DNA of 23,085 bases from NCBI GenBank assembly GCA_043806415.1, contig JAZDHB010000076.1, positions 1 through 23,085 on the forward strand, in the 5' to 3' direction. This document shows, piece after piece, positions 21,516-23,085 of this stretch (its first letter is position 1; every line of letters begins with the position of its first letter). Made by a program: the position numbers and the translations under genes. Origin of the DNA: CAIXYX01 sp043806415. Its GTDB lineage: Archaea > Micrarchaeota > Micrarchaeia > Anstonellales > Anstonellaceae. Under the pieces are notes generated by a model. The model searched no databases, had not been told where the DNA came from, and saw only the letters and a program-made list of their open reading frames with translations.

Positions 21516-22478
21516 GCATCATCCAAAAAACCCCGTCCGCCAATCAAAACGGGACGGGCCGCCCGGGAGGATTCGTTCCGCTCCGCGGCCGTCCAGGCCG
21601 CCTCGTGGCTGCGAGCCGCCATGCGCGCGCAAGGGGTGAGCGAAGGGGCGACCACGTACCAGTTCATCCTCAACCAGCTGCCCGCCAAGATGGGGCGGTC
21701 GGCCCCCCGTCAAATCCCGAACATCGGAGGCGAGCCCTTCCGCCCCTCCGTTGCCGCCCGGAAGATGGATGCCATCGCCGCTTCGCTGGCCGCCCGGCTC
21801 GAGCGCCTTTGCGCCGACTCGCTCATCCCCCTCTCGCAGGCGGACCATGTGGTCGACGAGCTTTCCATGGAGCTGATGAGCGAAATCTCGGGCAACTCCG
21901 CCACCCTTCCGGCCACCCCGGCCGTCCCATCCCCTTCACCGATTCCGACCCGCCCGGCGATCCAAAATCCGGCGCGCGCCCAAAGCCCGGCGCGCTCCGG
22001 GCCCGGCGTGCGCAAATTCAAGCCCATCCCGCAAATGCCGTCAGCGGAACAAAACAAGGCCTCTCCGCTCTCCCGGAAGCCGCCCACGCCGGCCGCGAAA
22101 TCGGAATCATCCGGGCGCGCCGGCAAAGCCAAGCCCCGCCTCTCCGTCCCGATCCGCTCCCTCGTCCCCGCGCGCTCCTCCAAAGCACAGGAGCAGATGC
22201 AATACGACGAGCGGCTGCAACGCCTGGTGGCCGATTTGCGCCAGCTGCTTGCGAGAGGGCCCAAGCTCTTCGGCCCCCTCCCCGCGCACAAGCGCGAATA
22301 CGTCGAGCAGCTGCTCGCGCTTATCGAGGATCACGAGCAGCGCTATCGAGCCCGGCAGGTCCCGGCGCCCTTCCGCTTCAGCCCGGACGAGAAGCAGGAG
22401 CTTGAGGATTTCTGCCCGGCTTTCAAATTGAGGGGCTTGGAATGGCTGCAGACCGAAGGCCCGGGTGCGACGGGCTAA
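21513..22478 (+). CDS. 321-aa protein with helical ends and Pro-rich linker
   Basis: No family recognised. There is a basic N-terminus (SSKKPRPPIKTGRAAR), then a helical domain (about 20-127, SFRSAAVQAASWLRAAMRAQ). A long Pro/Ser/Ala/Arg-rich disordered linker spans about 127-221 (PATPAVPSPSPIPTRPAIQ). The C-terminal helical domain (about 225-315) includes LQRLVADLRQLLARGPKLFG and EYVEQLLALIEDHEQRY. It has no signal peptide or membrane span. The start at 21513 is preferred over a GTG at 21504 because GAGGTGA lies 5 nt before it. It is the last gene of the giant-gene operon. The basic, linker-joined two-domain design suggests an adaptor or nucleic-acid-associated role, but this is weak. A tRNA gene follows. 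Confidence 0.82.
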   Translation: MASSKKPRPPIKTGRAAREDSFRSAAVQAASWLRAAMRAQGVSEGATTYQFILNQLPAKMGRSAPRQIPNIGGEPFRPSVAARKMDAIAASLAARLERLCADSLIPLSQADHVVDELSMELMSEISGNSATLPATPAVPSPSPIPTRPAIQNPARAQSPARSGPGVRKFKPIPQMPSAEQNKASPLSRKPPTPAAKSESSGRAGKAKPRLSVPIRSLVPARSSKAQEQMQYDERLQRLVADLRQLLARGPKLFGPLPAHKREYVEQLLALIEDHEQRYRARQVPAPFRFSPDEKQELEDFCPAFKLRGLEWLQTEGPGATG

Positions 22479-22589
22479 AACGATCTTTCGAAAGAATGCA
22501 AGACGCATCCCGGCATTTCGCCGGTCCTCCGAGCGATGCCATAGACGTCTTTTTTAATTTCTCTTTCCAAGGAATTATGCTTCTTCGAA

Positions 22590-22676
22590 GGACCCGTAGT
22601 CGAATGGTTACACGGTCGGCTGATGCCGACCTGCCATCAACGCTTCGCGTTGATGGAGGCGCTCGCTCGACACGCG
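22590..22676 (+). pseudogene. Broken tRNA-Val copy carrying inserted hairpins
   Basis: Bases 22590-22610 are identical to the first 21 nt of the intact tRNA-Val at 22724-22744 (acceptor 5' strand, D stem and most of the D loop). Then 49 nt made of two perfect hairpins replace three bases. After that, 22660-22676 matches the anticodon arm at 15 of 17 positions, both differences T to C, with GAC retained. No T arm or 3' acceptor strand can be found downstream, so it cannot fold as a tRNA. It could be a relic of duplication plus insertion. A split or multi-intron tRNA is less likely because the 3' half is absent locally. Confidence 0.6.
22614..22656 (+). repeat. Two-hairpin module, second copy
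   Basis: Hairpin one pairs 22614-22620 with 22625-22631 (GGTCGGC / TGAT / GCCGACC). Hairpin two pairs 22634-22643 with 22647-22656 (CCATCAACGC / TTC / GCGTTGATGG). The order, the GTCGGC core, the AACGC-TTC-GCGTT core and the following TGGAG match the pair at 1001-1043 (CGTCGGCC..., GCAACGCC-TTC-...), while stem bases differ in a pairing-preserving way. Confidence 0.6.
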
Positions 22677-22690
22677 GCATCGAAAAGAGT

Positions 22691-22697
22691 ATTAAAT
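22691..22697 (+). promoter_or_regulatory. TATA box for tRNA-Val
   Basis: ATTAAAT, centred about 30 nt before the first base of the tRNA, the expected position for an archaeal promoter. Confidence 0.5.
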
Positions 22698-22723
22698 CGT
22701 TCAAACAGATAGCATCCCGTAAT

Positions 22724-22796
22724 GGACCCGTAGTCGAATGGTTAAGACGCTCGCTTGACATGCGAGAGATTCGGAGTTCGATTCTCCGCGGGTCCA
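22724..22796 (+). tRNA. tRNA-Val (anticodon GAC)
   Basis: A complete 73-nt cloverleaf. The acceptor GGACCCG pairs with CGGGTCC; the D stem is GTC/GAC. The anticodon stem CTCGC/GCGAG holds loop TTGACAT with GAC at 22757-22759. The variable loop is AGATT; the T stem CGGAG/CTCCG holds loop TTCGATT; the discriminator is A. CCA is not encoded. There is no intron. GAC reads GTC and GTT valine codons. Confidence 0.96.
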
Positions 22797-22802
22797 AGAA
22801 AC

Positions 22803-22808
22803 TTTTTT
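22803..22808 (+). terminator. T-run terminator after tRNA-Val
   Basis: Six T follow the tRNA by 6 nt, the normal archaeal signal after a tRNA. Confidence 0.55.
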
Positions 22809-22893
22809 ATGAATACAAAAATTATCCCCGTGCGAAAAAACTTTCATGCAAAAACGTTCCAGCACAAGAAAAGAACGAATGAAAATAAACCAA

Positions 22894-22930
22894 TTAAAAA
22901 GAAGTTCGCAACCGCCAAAAAGCGGTTGCG
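22894..22930 (-). terminator. Hairpin and T tract after dnaG
   Basis: CGCAACCGC (22907-22915) pairs with GCGGTTGCG (22922-22930) over a 6-nt loop. Read on the minus strand it is followed by CTTCTTTTTAATTGG. It lies 12 nt after the dnaG stop. The rest of 22809-22893 is AT-rich and holds nothing I can name. Confidence 0.65.
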
Positions 22931-22942
22931 CTTGTTTTTCGC

Positions 22943-23085
22943 TCACTGTTTCGTGTGCAGCAGCACCGAAGCCGGCTTCCTGAACACGTTGCCCAGCTTG
23001 ATGCCCACGAGCGCCTGCGCGCCCTTGCCCTGCGCCAGGTCCGCGAGCCGCTGGGTGATGATGCCGTCGAATACGACCGCATACA
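22943..23085 (-). CDS. dnaG: DNA primase DnaG, C-terminal fragment
   Basis: The window keeps only the last 46 codons; the gene continues beyond base 23085. The visible sequence, YAVVFDGIITQRLADLAQGK followed by GAQALVGIKLGNVFRKPASV, matches the C-terminal end typical of archaeal DnaG (VVFDGVITQRLVDLA...LVG..GNV..KP). Archaeal DnaG has a Toprim catalytic fold and is linked both to primer synthesis and to the exosome. The stop is at 22943-22945, followed by a hairpin terminator. It converges on tRNA-Val. The catalytic Glu and Asp residues of the Toprim core lie outside the window. Confidence 0.82.
   Translation of the reverse strand, partial: YAVVFDGIITQRLADLAQGKGAQALVGIKLGNVFRKPASVLLHTKQ

Noticed and set aside
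22590..22796. Integration site (att) of a mobile element in tRNA-Val
   Set aside because: The duplicated part is the 5' end of the tRNA, the copies are only 134 nt apart, and no integrase is present in the window; a hairpin-invaded duplicate explains it better.
22894..23082. 62-aa minus-strand frame at the window end
   Set aside because: Its Arg/Ser-rich sequence is the wrong frame over the dnaG C-terminus, whose own frame matches archaeal DnaG.

Overview
The window reads as a piece of chromosome from an archaeon. It carries the small RNA polymerase subunit RpoK, the C-terminus of an archaeal-type DnaG primase and a mevalonate kinase of the GHMP family. It also has a surface glycoprotein crowded with N-X-S/T glycosylation sequons, TTTAAA-like TATA boxes placed about 25 nt before several start codons (leaderless mRNAs), and a tRNA-Val(GAC). 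The DNA is GC-rich. The mix of a few housekeeping genes with very large proteins of no recognisable family would fit a DPANN-type lineage (for example Micrarchaeota or Diapherotrites), but that placement is a guess; only the domain Archaea is well supported.

Layout. (1) 2-880: end of an unrecognised gene, facing a glycoprotein gene; between them lies a string of perfect short hairpins (870-1127). (2) 1189-2297: glycoprotein plus a 50-aa membrane peptide, divergent from mevalonate kinase (2350-3393) around one palindromic TATA box. (3) 3457-5200, minus strand: rpoK, a membrane PH-domain protein with a coiled coil, and a coiled-coil protein with a catalytically dead transglutaminase-like fold. 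(4) 5391-22478: about 17 kb of large genes in two divergent operons. The minus operon encodes a 603-aa protein and an 892-aa secreted Cys-rich protein. The plus operon encodes proteins of 1551, 777, 1359 and 321 aa. They meet at a 445-nt intergenic region (9903-10347) with a TATA box for each direction. (5) 22590-23085: a broken tRNA-Val copy invaded by hairpins, the intact tRNA-Val, and the 3' end of dnaG.

The main candidate for an undescribed system is region 4. Its operon structure, tight spacing and lack of any recognisable enzyme suggest a structural or envelope-associated machine. Two of its proteins end in runs of alternating amphipathic beta strands like those of bacterial outer-membrane barrels, yet show no signal peptide. 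The only clearly exported member is the Cys-rich protein. A second candidate is a family of two-hairpin DNA modules. One copy lies at 1001-1043 and one inside the broken tRNA at 22614-22656; they keep the same order and stem pairing while the stem sequence differs. Most starts were chosen from Shine-Dalgarno sequences of the GGTGA/GAGG type or from TATA spacing, so many are shorter than the longest open frame.
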